Shown: positions 37,498-45,449, counted from the stretch's first letter. The stretch: DNA of 64,000 nt from an uncultured Alphaproteobacteria bacterium (GCA_958295725.1 OY282368.1:1-64000), one strand, 5' to 3'. Program-made: numbers and translations. Notes: generated by a model from the sequence alone, not told the origin.

Positions 37498-38058
37498 ATG
37501 GAACAGGTGGCGTTTCGCGCCATGAAGGACGGCACCCGGGAGGAGTACGAGTTCCTCGGCGGCCTGGAGGAGGAGTGGGCCGGGGGCCAGGCGGGCCGCG
37601 TCCTCGAGGCGATGGCCTCGCTCGACGGCGCCCTCGGGGGCTACCGGGTCAGCCGGCTGACGCACTGCCTCCAGACGGCGACCCGGGCCGAGCGCGACAA
37701 CGCCGACGACGAGATGGTGTTCGCGGCGCTCATCCACGACATCGGCGACGTCCTGGCGCCGCGCAATCACGCCGCGGTTGCCGTCGGGATCATGCGCCCC
37801 TACGTGCGGGAGGAAGTGACCTGGGTGACCGAAAAGCACGGCCTCTTCCAAGAGTACTACTACGGACACCTCGTCGGCCGCGGCAGGAACGCGCGCGAGG
37901 CGCACCGCGGCCACCGGTGGTTCGATTCCTGCGCCAACTTCTGCGAACGCTGGGACCAGGCGGCGTTCGATCCCGACTACGACACCCGTCCGCTGGCGCA
38001 TTTCGCGCCGCTGGTCGAGGACGTCCTGTCGCGGCCCGCGTGGCGGGCGGCGGGGTGA
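37498..38058 (+). CDS. HD-domain protein, PhnZ-like
   Basis: A 186-residue protein with His56 (RLTHCLQTA), the HD pair His80-Asp81 (ALIHDIGD), His91 (NHAAVAV) and His114 (TEKHGLF). The layout resembles the mixed-valent diiron oxygenases PhnZ and inositol oxygenase rather than nucleotide phosphohydrolases. Members of this set are often found near phosphonate or amine metabolism genes; here the neighbours are a PLP enzyme and a HAD hydrolase. Function is not assigned. The start ATG at 37498 follows GGAGCGGGGCG. Confidence 0.75.
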   Translation: MEQVAFRAMKDGTREEYEFLGGLEEEWAGGQAGRVLEAMASLDGALGGYRVSRLTHCLQTATRAERDNADDEMVFAALIHDIGDVLAPRNHAAVAVGIMRPYVREEVTWVTEKHGLFQEYYYGHLVGRGRNAREAHRGHRWFDSCANFCERWDQAAFDPDYDTRPLAHFAPLVEDVLSRPAWRAAG

Positions 38059-38126
38059 GGCGGGCGGCGGAACCGACGGCCTCGGAGTCCCGCGGGAGGC
38101 GTGGCGCGTGGGCGCCCCGTCCGCGC

Positions 38127-38804
38127 TCAGGCCACGTCCAGCAGTCCGCGCAGGTCGGGTCCCTCGGCGTCGGCGGAGAATTCGGGCAGCGGCACCCGGT
38201 CGCCGGCGCGGTTGTTCCAGTAGCAGGCGACGCCCGCCGACTTCGCGCCGATCACGTCGCCGGGGCTGCCGGCGACGTGCAGATAGTCCTCGCGCGCGAT
38301 GCCGAGCGCCTCGACCGGCAGGTCGTAGACCTCCGGCGCGGGCTTGTAGACGCCGCAGTCCTCCGTCGAGAAGATGTGGTCGAGCTCGACGGACAGCTCG
38401 CCGGCGATGCTTTCGAGCATGGCGCGGTCGCCGTTCGACAGGATCGCCAGCTCGTGGCCCCGCGACCTGAGCTCGCCCAGCACCTCGGCGGCCTCCGGCC
38501 ACGGCCGGAGCGGATACCAGGCGGTGATCAGTTCGTCCCGCCGGTCGGCGGGGACGGCGATGCCGTGCCTGGCCGCCGCGTGGTCGAGGGCGAGCGCGGT
38601 GCAGTCGTGGAAGCTCATGCGGCCGCGCTTGAGGGCGTTCGACAGCGCGGCGACGCCGAGCTGGCCGGCCCGCCAGTCGGCCAGGAGGGGACCCGCGACC
38701 CCGGCCGGCGGCGCCAGGAGCCGGTCGATGACGGGCATCAGCGTGGCGCGGAAGTCGACGAGGCCGGTATAGGCGTCGAAGGTGACCAGACGGTAATTGG
38801 CCAT
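38127..38804 (-). CDS. Haloacid dehalogenase type II family hydrolase
   Basis: HAD-superfamily hydrolase of 225 residues from ATG 38804. Motif I is VTFDAYTGLVD with nucleophile Asp10; the usual YGTL is YTGL here. Motif II is AILSNGD, motif III the lysine in GVYKPAPEVY, and motif IV AGSPGDVIGAKSAG. The cap region (about 20-95) contains FHDCTALALDHAAARHG. Relatives act on 2-haloacids or phosphorylated small molecules. Convergent with the PhnZ-like gene. Confidence 0.87.
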   Translation of the reverse strand: MANYRLVTFDAYTGLVDFRATLMPVIDRLLAPPAGVAGPLLADWRAGQLGVAALSNALKRGRMSFHDCTALALDHAAARHGIAVPADRRDELITAWYPLRPWPEAAEVLGELRSRGHELAILSNGDRAMLESIAGELSVELDHIFSTEDCGVYKPAPEVYDLPVEALGIAREDYLHVAGSPGDVIGAKSAGVACYWNNRAGDRVPLPEFSADAEGPDLRGLLDVA

Positions 38805-38940
38805 GCGGCGGTGCTCCTCTCCATCGCCGATGCGCGAAAACGCGCCGTCGCGGCCCGCGCGTTCCTCCGGCCCTTGTAGCACGCCGCCGGCCCGCGCCGC
38901 GGGGAGGGGATTTCAGGTCGACCAATCCGCGCCGCCGCCG

Positions 38941-39288
38941 CCGTTCGCGGCCGTGTTCCCGTCCTCGCGCGCCGGGAACGCCCAAGAAGACGCCATACGC
39001 CTTGGACAACTTCGGAAACTGAAGCTCGGCGACCTCGTGTTGGAAGCGCTGCGGACCAATCGAGCCGAGACTGCAAGGCGTCGAGGACAACTCCGCGTCC
39101 GGCGTGCCGATGATCTGGGGAGATATCGGCCTGTCCGAACTGGTGCCGCTGCCGGCGATGGGCGAGGGGATGATCCGGACCGGCTCGCCATCCACAGGCT
39201 CGAGGACGTCGACGACGGAATACGGTGCGTTACCTACGGACCCGACGCCATCGAGGCCACCGTCTCTCACGGCATCGAGGTTCGTTGA
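38941..39288 (+). pseudogene. AAA-family ATPase remnant
   Basis: Three fragments of one AAA-type ATPase in different frames. First, NAQEDAIRLGQLRKLKLGDLVLEALR. Then a frameshift near 39057 and IEPRLQGVEDN with VPMIWGDIGLSELVPLPAMGEGMIR. Then a deletion of the Walker B region and the C-terminus LAIHRLEDVDDGIRCVTYG ending GIEVR at 39288. The N-terminal half, including Walker A, is missing. Such ATPases are commonly followed by a TOPRIM-domain gene, which is what follows here. The product cannot be functional. The 136 bases before it show nothing else. Confidence 0.72.
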
Positions 39289-39293
39289 ACGCG

Positions 39294-39423
39294 ATGCGGC
39301 CGACACGGATCTCGATGGGCAAGCAACTGCTCGTCGAAGGAAACGATCAACAGAACTTTTGCCGTGCTTTCATCGACCGTCTCGAGATCGAAGACACGCG
39401 CTCTTTCCCGAGGGCGCTTCAGA
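39294..39423 (+). pseudogene. TOPRIM (DUF3226-like) nuclease remnant
   Basis: Starting at 39294 or at the internal ATG 39315 (MGKQLLVEGNDQQNF), the first 30-35 residues match the start of TOPRIM-domain proteins paired with AAA ATPases; LLVEGND contains the catalytic glutamate. Homology ends near 39400 and the sequence runs straight into the 3' end of the serine protease gene. Together with the preceding ATPase remnant this is the wreck of a two-gene ATPase/nuclease defence unit. Confidence 0.65.
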
Positions 39424-39435
39424 CGAGGGCCCGCG

Positions 39436-40290
39436 TCACGAACGGCGGCGGCGGTAAGGGCCGCGCACGTCGCAGACGACCTTGGCCACGCGCAGGTCCT
39501 TGCGGAGCTCGTCGCCCCGTCCCGTGAAGTTGCCGGCGGCGAAAACGGCGGCCTGCGCGTCGGGATCGGGCGCCACCCCGGCCTCGGCCAGCAACCAGCG
39601 GATGGACGCGGGGTCCGACGTCATCACGCGGCCCCGGCGCTCGGACGCCGCGACCGTGACGCCGATCGCCGCGCCCCGCTCGTCGAGCATCGGTCCTCCC
39701 GACAGCCCGCCGAGGGCGGGCAGGCGGTCGGGGACGCGGCGGCGCTCGGCCCAGGCGAGGATGGGCTCGTCCGTCCGGTAGCGCCCCACCGATCGCAGAC
39801 GCGCGCGCCCCATGAACCGGGCATGGACGTCTCCCGGCGCGCCCTGGGGATAGCCGATCGCGAAGCCGTCCTGTCCGCGCCGGAGGGACGCGGTGGCGAG
39901 GGGGAGGGGCTCCGGGTCGAGGTCCGCCGACAACAGGGCGAGGTCGGCGTCGGGATGGAGAACCACCCGCCGGGCCCTGGCGGCCCGCCGGGGCGCGGTG
40001 ACGAGGCCGACGCTGTCGCAGCCGTCGGCGACGTGGCGCGCCGTCAGCCACCAGCCGCCGCCGATGGCGAAGGCCGTGCCCGTCGACGGCCGCTTCTCCG
40101 GAACCTCGATCGTGAGTACCGGCGCGCCCGGCGCGGCGGCGGGCGGGCGGGAGTCGGGCGGCGGCGCGGCGAAACGGACCGCGGGCCGCCGCGCGTCCTC
40201 CCCCTCGGGGAACCGCAGGTGGGACGCGCCCGCGTAGAGGAGCGCGAGGATCGCGGCCAGATAGGCGAGCCGGTCCAGGAAACGGTTCAC
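39436..40290 (-). CDS. Trypsin-like serine protease, membrane-anchored
   Basis: A 284-residue protein with an N-terminal hydrophobic helix (about 7-22), a proline-rich linker, and a chymotrypsin-fold domain. The triad is visible: His86 in LTARHVADGC, Asp116 in HPDADLALL, Ser197 in GLSGGPML. No PDZ domain is present, unlike DegP. It probably acts in the periplasm, tethered to the inner membrane or secreted. It follows a DUF350 gene by 30 bases on the same strand. Confidence 0.87.
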   Translation of the reverse strand: MNRFLDRLAYLAAILALLYAGASHLRFPEGEDARRPAVRFAAPPPDSRPPAAAPGAPVLTIEVPEKRPSTGTAFAIGGGWWLTARHVADGCDSVGLVTAPRRAARARRVVLHPDADLALLSADLDPEPLPLATASLRRGQDGFAIGYPQGAPGDVHARFMGRARLRSVGRYRTDEPILAWAERRRVPDRLPALGGLSGGPMLDERGAAIGVTVAASERRGRVMTSDPASIRWLLAEAGVAPDPDAQAAVFAAGNFTGRGDELRKDLRVAKVVCDVRGPYRRRRS

Positions 40291-40320
40291 GGAACGGTCC
40301 GGGGAAGGGACGGGCCGCGG

Positions 40321-40734
40321 TCAACCGGCGACGGCGGCGGCCGTGATCGCGGCGACGGCGAGCTTGATGGCAGAGAGCACCAGCGCCGCCGCCACCTCGC
40401 CCGACTCGATGCGCGCCGGCAGGTCCCGCAGGATCAGGTCGGTCAGGCGGAAGACGACGAGCTGCATGACGAGAGTCAGCAGGCCCCAGATCGCGATGTC
40501 GGCGACGTTCACGCTTACCGACATCGACATGGCGAGGGGAATGGCGAGGCCCAGAACGGCGCCCGACAGCGAGACCGCCGCCGCCACGTTTCCCTCCTTC
40601 ACCAGCGCGAGGTCCTTGTGGGGGGTGATGCGGATATAGGCCGCCACGCCGGCGGCCAGCATGGCGACGGTCACGAAGAAATGCAGCAGCAGGACGGGAG
40701 ATCCCGCCAGGAAACTCTGCAAGACGGCGTCCAT
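40321..40734 (-). CDS. DUF350 family membrane protein
   Basis: A 137-residue protein with four predicted membrane helices. FFVTVAMLAAGVAAYIRITPH, NVAAAVSLSGAVLGLAIPLA and VNVADIAIWGLLTLVMQLV match the DUF350 (UPF0719) family. Function of the family is unknown. It is 30 bases ahead of the serine protease gene and may be co-transcribed with it. Confidence 0.85.
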   Translation of the reverse strand: MDAVLQSFLAGSPVLLLHFFVTVAMLAAGVAAYIRITPHKDLALVKEGNVAAAVSLSGAVLGLAIPLAMSMSVSVNVADIAIWGLLTLVMQLVVFRLTDLILRDLPARIESGEVAAALVLSAIKLAVAAITAAAVAG

Positions 40735-40786
40735 GATCGGTCCCGCGATGGAGGGGCGCCGGCACCCCCGGCGACGCTCCCAGCAT

Positions 40787-40814
40787 GGCGTGTCCGGGCG
40801 TGCGCGGCAATGCC
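40787..40814. repeat. 28-bp direct repeat, copy 1 (copy 2 at 41079-41106)
   Basis: The two 28-base copies (GGCGTGTCCGGG then CGTGCGCGGCAATGCC) are identical and lie 292 bases apart in the same orientation, flanking the inverted repeat at 40864-40940. Could mark the ends of an inserted segment. Confidence 0.85.
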
Positions 40815-40863
40815 CTGTCCTGGTTCAATACATATGAGACGCCGCTGAGACGCCGCGTGGACC

Positions 40864-40940
40864 GCTGGGAACGGCGGGTCAAGCCGCTTCGCGGCTCCTT
40901 CGCTGCGCTCCGGCCCTTCGGGTGACCCGCCGTTCCCAGC
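40864..40940. repeat. Long inverted repeat, 18-bp perfect arms
   Basis: GCTGGGAACGGCGGGTCA at 40864-40881 is exactly complementary to TGACCCGCCGTTCCCAGC at 40923-40940, with a 41-base loop. There is no T-run after it. The arm sequence GGGAACGGCGGGTC resembles GGGAACGGGGGGTC found beside the hemW gene (42237 and 44189), hinting at a dispersed family of palindromic elements. Confidence 0.85.
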
Positions 40941-41244
40941 TACCCCGAGGGGGCCATGGCCATAATCAGACTTCTGGCCACGGCAAGACCGGATACCCAC
41001 CGGCCCGATGGGCCGTGTCTCACATGTGTCCGAACCAGGACATCCCATGACTCGCGAGTGGATCGATGATGTCGCTGAGGCGTGTCCGGGCGTGCGCGGC
41101 AATGCCGGCGGTTCGATCGCGAAGAAATTATCGAATTGGCGATTTTCTCTTGCGTACGTCGCGCGTTTCGCGCAAGGTCGCGCAAGGTATCGGGACGGCG
41201 TAGGGCGTGCGTGCGTGCGGCTGGCGGACCGGTGGGAGCATGTC

Positions 41245-41568
41245 ATGATCGATGATCTGGGCGGCTTCGTCGCGCTTGCGGCGCTGATGGTCGGCTTGAT
41301 CGCGTGGTTGCGCACCGACATGAACCGGCGCATGGACCGCCTCGAGACGCGCCTGAACGAGCGCGTGAGCGATATCGAGACGCGCCTGAACGAGCGCATG
41401 GACGGCCTCGAGACGCGCCTGAGCGAGCGCATGGATGGCCTCGAGGCGCGCATGGATCGTCTCGAGACCGGCCTGATCGAACTTCGTGAACGCATGGCGC
41501 ACATGGAGGGAATGCTCGATGGCCTGCGCGAGGCCATCGTGACGGTGGCGCGTCGCGCCGCGGCGTGA
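41245..41568 (+). CDS. Small membrane-anchored coiled-coil protein with repeats
   Basis: From ATG 41245 (GGGAG upstream) the product has 107 residues: one N-terminal hydrophobic helix (GGFVALAALMVGLIAWL) followed by repeated 11-residue units of the type ETRLNERMDGL, also mirrored at DNA level as 33-base repeats. The rest is coiled coil. Similar short proteins are common and uncharacterised. Repeat number could vary by slippage. The match to real coding sequence rests on the ribosome site, the membrane helix and the consistent frame. Confidence 0.65.
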   Translation: MIDDLGGFVALAALMVGLIAWLRTDMNRRMDRLETRLNERVSDIETRLNERMDGLETRLSERMDGLEARMDRLETGLIELRERMAHMEGMLDGLREAIVTVARRAAA

Positions 41569-41695
41569 CGGGCCCCGCGCGGCGGCGGTAACGACGACTC
41601 CGAACACGGCGTCGGGCCCGGATCCCGGGCGAGCCGACGGCCCGCCGAAGGGGCGGTTTTGACACCCGCCCGGCGATCTGGCAGGAGACCGCCCC

Positions 41696-42169
41696 ATGCC
41701 ACGGTTCGACTCGCGCATCCGCGTCCGCGCGTCCGCCGCCCGGGTCTGGGATGTCCTGTCGGATTTCGGCCGGTACGCCGAATGGAACCCGCTGTTTCCC
41801 TCCGTCGAGGGGTCCCTGGCCGACGGCTCCCCCGTGAGATTGACGTTGAAGCCGCCGTTCGGACGGCGCGTCGAGCTGCGGGGCCGGATCGCGCGCGTGG
41901 AACCCGAACGGGCACTCGTTCTCCAGACACGCATGGCGGTGCCGGGCCTCTATCGCTGCCGGTCCGAGTTCAGGATCGAGACCGAGGCAGGGCCGGAGGC
42001 GGAGGCCGTGCGCCTCCACCACCTCCAGGTCTACGGCGGCGTTCTTCTGTCCCTTGTCGCCGGCGCGCGGGGCGTGAAGATGCGCGAGGGGTGTTTCGCG
42101 CTCAACCTCGCGGTCAAGCGGCGCGCCGAGGACCGCGACTGGAAGACGTGGCCGCGGGCGCGCGGCTGA
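41696..42169 (+). CDS. SRPBCC-domain protein
   Basis: A 157-residue START-like (SRPBCC) ligand-binding protein. RIRVRASAARVWDVLSDFGR, YAEWNPLFPSVEG and ELRGRIARVEPERALVL are the opening strands and helix of the fold. A GCAGGAG site precedes the ATG. The ligand is unknown. Its stop is 13 bases before the stray methyltransferase fragment, so it marks the left edge of the second inserted module. Confidence 0.85.
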   Translation: MPRFDSRIRVRASAARVWDVLSDFGRYAEWNPLFPSVEGSLADGSPVRLTLKPPFGRRVELRGRIARVEPERALVLQTRMAVPGLYRCRSEFRIETEAGPEAEAVRLHHLQVYGGVLLSLVAGARGVKMREGCFALNLAVKRRAEDRDWKTWPRARG

Positions 42170-42182
42170 CCGTCGCGACGGG

Positions 42183-42243
42183 AGCTGAAGCGCCGGGTTC
42201 CTGCGCCCTACAGGACGGAGGGGAAGCCGAAAGGTTGGGAACG
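42183..42243 (+). pseudogene. Fragment of the DNA methyltransferase gene (61 bp)
   Basis: Matches 42949-43009 inside the intact methyltransferase gene at 56 of 61 positions, same orientation, and would encode KRRVPAPYRTEGKPKGWE against KRRVLAPYRTAGKPRGWE. Its right end merges with the hemW-type repeat at the shared octamer TGGGAACG (42236-42243). A second, diverged copy of the methyltransferase gene therefore once stood here. Confidence 0.85.
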
Positions 42244-42332
42244 GGGGGTCGGATCCGCCCGTCTCCCGGGTCACGACTCCCGTGACAGGAGCTCGCCGAG
42301 CACGGCGTTCAGCACCATGCGCCCCCGGAGCG
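42236..42332. repeat. 97-bp direct repeat, left copy (hemW 3' end)
   Basis: Matches 44188-44284 at 96 of 97 positions in the same orientation. It contains the last codons and stop of hemW plus 35 bases downstream. The two copies flank the intact methyltransferase-endonuclease module. After 42332 the similarity to hemW ends and a tRNA-like remnant begins. Confidence 0.95.
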
Positions 42333-42340
42333 GCGCCCGC

Positions 42341-42385
42341 GCGGCGGCGACGGGATTCGAACCCGTGGCCCTGATGGTTGTATTG
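42341..42385 (-). pseudogene. tRNA 3'-end remnant
   Basis: On the minus strand, ACGGG-TTCGAAT-CCCGT (42366 to 42350) is a perfect T-arm with the invariant loop TTCGAAT, followed by CGCCGCC that would be the 3' side of an acceptor stem. A matching D-arm, anticodon arm and 5' acceptor side are not found upstream, so this is only the 3' third of a tRNA. Such fragments are typical of attachment sites left by elements that integrate into tRNA genes. Confidence 0.6.
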
Positions 42386-42425
42386 TCCCTCCCCTACTCC
42401 GCGAACCGCCCGGAACCATCTCCAT

Positions 42426-43412
42426 ATGGCATCTTGTATGCGAAAACGTGCGCCTAGAAACCGGACGCTATCATGCACGGACGAGGAAATCGCCCGACTG
42501 CGCTTCGAACTCATGCGGGTGGAAAGGCCAGTAACCCAGCGGGACATCGAAGGCCATCTCGTCGTGGGAGACATCTTCGACGTGGCGAGACATCTGCCGT
42601 CCGCGTTCGTCGATCTTCTGATCCTTGATCCTCCCTACAACCTGTACAGGAACTTCAACGGAAATCCGTTTCGGAGAAAGGAGAACGACGTTTACGTATC
42701 CTGGTTCCGTGAAGTCATCGACGTGCTGTTTCCGGCGATGAAGCCGGATGCGACCCTGTATGCGTGCGCGGACTGGCGAACATCCATGCTGATATCGCCC
42801 ATATTGGAAGCGAGATTTCATATTCGGAACAGGATCACCTGGGAGCGTGAAAAAGGACGTGGAGCGCGAGAGAACTGGAAAAACAACATGGAAGATATCT
42901 GGTTTTGCACGATGTCGAACCGGTATCACTTCGATGTCGAGGCGGTGAAGCTGAAGCGCCGGGTTCTTGCGCCCTACAGGACGGCGGGGAAGCCGAGGGG
43001 CTGGGAACGAGAAGAAGCTGGCGCTTACCGTCTCACGCACCCGTCGAACATCTGGACCGACGTGACGGTTCCGTTCTGGTCGATGCCGGAAAATACGGAC
43101 CACCCCACCCAGAAGCCGGAAAAGCTGATCGCGAAGCTCGTTCTCGCGAGTTCGAAGAAAGGAGATCTGGTCTTCGACCCGTTCCTCGGCAGCGGTACCA
43201 CCGCCGTCGTGGCTCAGAAGCTGGGGCGGCGCTGGTGCGGGGTCGACGCCGACGCCGAATACCTGTGCTGGGCGCTGAAGCGTATCGCCGCCGCACGGCG
43301 CGACCCGTCCATCCAGGGGTATGCCGACGGCGTATTCTGGGAGAGGAACACGCACGCCGACCAACGCGCGAGAACCGATTCCCGTTCGGACCAAACGGAC
43401 CTTCTCTCATGA
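42426..43412 (+). CDS. Type II site-specific DNA methyltransferase (N6-adenine or N4-cytosine, beta class)
   Basis: Modification enzyme of a restriction-modification pair. With ATG 42426 it has 328 residues; 42438 is also possible. The catalytic motif IV DPPY (68-71) precedes the AdoMet-binding motif DPFLGSGTT (251-259), the beta-class order. WSMPENTDHPTQKPEKLIAKL is the typical stretch just before motif I, and the target region lies between. DPPY is compatible with adenine-N6 or cytosine-N4 methylation. Its stop overlaps the endonuclease start as ATGA. Base composition is lower in GC than the flanking core genes, which fits horizontal transfer. Confidence 0.92.
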   Translation: MASCMRKRAPRNRTLSCTDEEIARLRFELMRVERPVTQRDIEGHLVVGDIFDVARHLPSAFVDLLILDPPYNLYRNFNGNPFRRKENDVYVSWFREVIDVLFPAMKPDATLYACADWRTSMLISPILEARFHIRNRITWEREKGRGARENWKNNMEDIWFCTMSNRYHFDVEAVKLKRRVLAPYRTAGKPRGWEREEAGAYRLTHPSNIWTDVTVPFWSMPENTDHPTQKPEKLIAKLVLASSKKGDLVFDPFLGSGTTAVVAQKLGRRWCGVDADAEYLCWALKRIAAARRDPSIQGYADGVFWERNTHADQRARTDSRSDQTDLLS

Positions 43413-44077
43413 GGTCGGGCTTCTACTACGAAGGGCACTGTCACGGAGTGGCCTCGACCCTCAGGGAGTATATCAATGCGCACCAGGACTTCCTTTCTCC
43501 CCGGATATCTGGCAGTCCGAGAGCGGTTGGCGACGCGCTGGAGTCGCTCGTGGCGGAAAAATTCGACAGCTTTCTCGGAGATTGGTGTGGCGAATACTCG
43601 AGCGACTTCTCGCGCCGCGCCATGGCGGATATGGCGTTCACAGATAGGGAAGGCTTCTATTCGGTCGTGGATGTCAAGACGCACCGGGAAGACACCAAAT
43701 TCAGCATGCCCAACCTGACGTCCGTGGAGCGCCTCGCCCGTTTTTATGAAACCGATGCCAACGTCTTTTCTCTCATCATGATCAAGTACGTCGTCGAAGG
43801 GACCCGGATTAACGTGTCGGAGGTTTTGTTTTCTCCTATCGAGTTCATCGATTGGACGTGTCTGACCATTGGTGCGCTGGGTTGGGGCCAAATCCAGATC
43901 GCCGACGCCAACCGTATCCGTGTAGTGGACCGATACTCCCGGAGGGCATGGATGCTGCAGCTATGCGAGGCAATGATCGCGTTCTACCCAAGGGAGATCG
44001 TCAAAATCCAGAACAGGGTCGACAGGTTCGGCGAGGTCAAGGCGTATTGGGAGGCGAAGGAAGACGTCTGGATCTGA
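43409..44077 (+). CDS. Type II restriction endonuclease, HincII-like PD-(D/E)XK fold
   Basis: A 222-residue protein translationally coupled to the methyltransferase. GDALESLVAEKFDSFL is followed by RRAMADMAFTD, then FYSVVDVKTHRED and MPNLTSVERLARF. The order Asp74, then Asp88-Val-Lys90, matches the PD-(D/E)XK core. The spacing and flanking segments resemble HincII (DTADILL...LLDVKT...APNIIS). This resemblance is from memory of the family, not from a search, so the recognition site is left open. It looks full-length and intact. AT content is higher than in the neighbours. Confidence 0.8.
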   Translation: MRSGFYYEGHCHGVASTLREYINAHQDFLSPRISGSPRAVGDALESLVAEKFDSFLGDWCGEYSSDFSRRAMADMAFTDREGFYSVVDVKTHREDTKFSMPNLTSVERLARFYETDANVFSLIMIKYVVEGTRINVSEVLFSPIEFIDWTCLTIGALGWGQIQIADANRIRVVDRYSRRAWMLQLCEAMIAFYPREIVKIQNRVDRFGEVKAYWEAKEDVWI

Positions 44078-44187
44078 TGTCGGCCGAAGGTCAGGGGAGA
44101 CAGCGAAGGTCGGAGACACCGTTCCGCGGAATCCTGTGGAAAGCCCGGCTGGGCAACGTCAGTATTCGCAAGAACCCGAGTCGGTCG

Positions 44188-44284
44188 TGGGAACGGGGGG
44201 TCGGATCCGCCCGTCTCCCGGGTCACGACTCCCGTGACAGGAGTTCGCCGAGCACGGCGTTCAGCACCATGCGCCCCCGGAGCG
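44188..44284. repeat. 97-bp direct repeat, right copy (hemW 3' end)
   Basis: Genuine hemW 3' end; the copy at 42236-42332 differs at one base (position 44244, T, against C at 42292). The 110 bases between the endonuclease stop (44077) and this repeat hold no gene. Confidence 0.95.
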
Positions 44285-45449
44285 TCGTCCTCGCGCCGGT
44301 CCGCGAGGTCTCGAGAAAGCCGCCGCGAACGAGCCGCCGCAGGCGCTCGGTGCCGACGTACTCCTCCAGGGTCCGCCCGGCCATCCGCTCGAAACGTTCG
44401 GCGGATACGCCTTCCACCAGGCGCAGCCCCATCATCAGCGCCTCGGCGGCGCGCGTGGGCACGTCCAGCGTTTCCCGGGCCTCGAGTCCCGAGCCCGCCT
44501 TCTCGACGGCTTCCAGCCATTTCTCGGGACTGCGCCAGCGGCGGGTCGCGGTCCGGCCCTCCCCCTGGCCCAGGCGGCCATGGGCGCCTGGGCCGACTCC
44601 CAGCCAGTCGCCCGATCGCCAGTAGACCAGGTTGTGCCGGCACTCCTCGCCCGGCGCCGCGAAGTTCGAGACCTCGTAGGCTTCGAGGCCCGCGGCCCGG
44701 CAGCGGGCCGCCGTCTCCTCGTACATCGCCGCCGCGTCGTCCTCGCCGGGCAGGGCGAGCTCCCCCCGCGCGTGCGCCGCGTGGAACCGCGTTCCCCGCT
44801 CGATCGTCAACTGGTAGAGCGAGACGTGCGTCGGGCACGGCGCCAGAGCCCGCTCGAGTTCGTCGCGCCAGGATCGAGGCGTCTGCCCCGCCCTGGCGTA
44901 GATCAGGTCGAAGGACACGCGATCGAACGCCTCGCGGGCCGCCGAGACGGCGTCCACGGCCTCCGCCACGCCGTGCGCGCGCCCGAGAACACGGAGCGCC
45001 TCGTCGTCGAGGGCCTGGACCCCGATGGACAGCCGATTGACCCCGGCGGCGCGGTAGTCGGCGAACCGCCCGGCCTCCGCCGAGGAGGGGTTGGCCTCCA
45101 GCGTCACCTCGGCGTCTCCATCCACGAGGCCCCGCCGCGCGAGTGCGCCGAGCACGCCATCTACCGTCTCCGGCGCCATCAGGGACGGCGTGCCGCCGCC
45201 GAAGAACACGCTCGCCACGGGCCGGACGATCCCCACCGGGGCGGCGTCCAGAGCGTTCTCGAGATCGGCGACCAGGGCGCGGCGCCATCTCTCCTGGTCG
45301 ATCGCGTCCCGGACGTGGCTGTTGAAGTCGCAGTACGGGCACTTGGAAGCGCAGAACGGCCAGTGGACGTAGACCGCGAACCCGGGATCCGTGGCGGCCG
45401 CCGGCCCCTTCCGGCGTCCGGAACCCGGCTCAGCGGCCGAAACAGGCAT
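44223..45449 (-). CDS. hemW: Radical SAM heme chaperone HemW
   Basis: Radical SAM protein related to oxygen-independent coproporphyrinogen III oxidase but acting as a heme chaperone. The start at 45449 gives 408 residues, overlapping rdgB by 20 bases. [20 protein letters not shown] holds the CX3CX2C cluster cysteines. [30 protein letters not shown] and [22 protein letters not shown] follow in order. The C-terminal winged-helix part ends LLSRES at the duplicated 3' end. A start seven codons earlier (45470) is possible. Same strand as rdgB and rph, a common operon. Confidence 0.93.
   Translation of the reverse strand: MPVSAAEPGSGRRKGPAAATDPGFAVYVHWPFCASKCPYCDFNSHVRDAIDQERWRRALVADLENALDAAPVGIVRPVASVFFGGGTPSLMAPETVDGVLGALARRGLVDGDAEVTLEANPSSAEAGRFADYRAAGVNRLSIGVQALDDEALRVLGRAHGVAEAVDAVSAAREAFDRVSFDLIYARAGQTPRSWRDELERALAPCPTHVSLYQLTIERGTRFHAAHARGELALPGEDDAAAMYEETAARCRAAGLEAYEVSNFAAPGEECRHNLVYWRSGDWLGVGPGAHGRLGQGEGRTATRRWRSPEKWLEAVEKAGSGLEARETLDVPTRAAEALMMGLRLVEGVSAERFERMAGRTLEEYVGTERLRRLVRGGFLETSRTGARTTLRGRMVLNAVLGELLSRES

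Larger units (their letters stand above)
40735..41244. other. 510-bp intergenic stretch with repeats
   Basis: No supportable gene. It contains two copies of a 28-bp direct repeat (40787-40814 and 41079-41106) and a long inverted repeat (40864-40940), followed by a mixed-composition segment with an AT-rich core (about 41115-41150). The layout suggests debris of a small mobile or repetitive element, but no transposase fragment is recognisable. Confidence 0.6.

Noticed and set aside
38941..39423. Functional PARIS-like system
   Set aside because: The ATPase has a frameshift and lost its Walker motifs, and the TOPRIM gene is cut after about 35 residues.
42341..42420. Complete tRNA gene
   Set aside because: Only the T-arm and 3' acceptor strand are present; no D-arm, anticodon arm or matching 5' acceptor was found.
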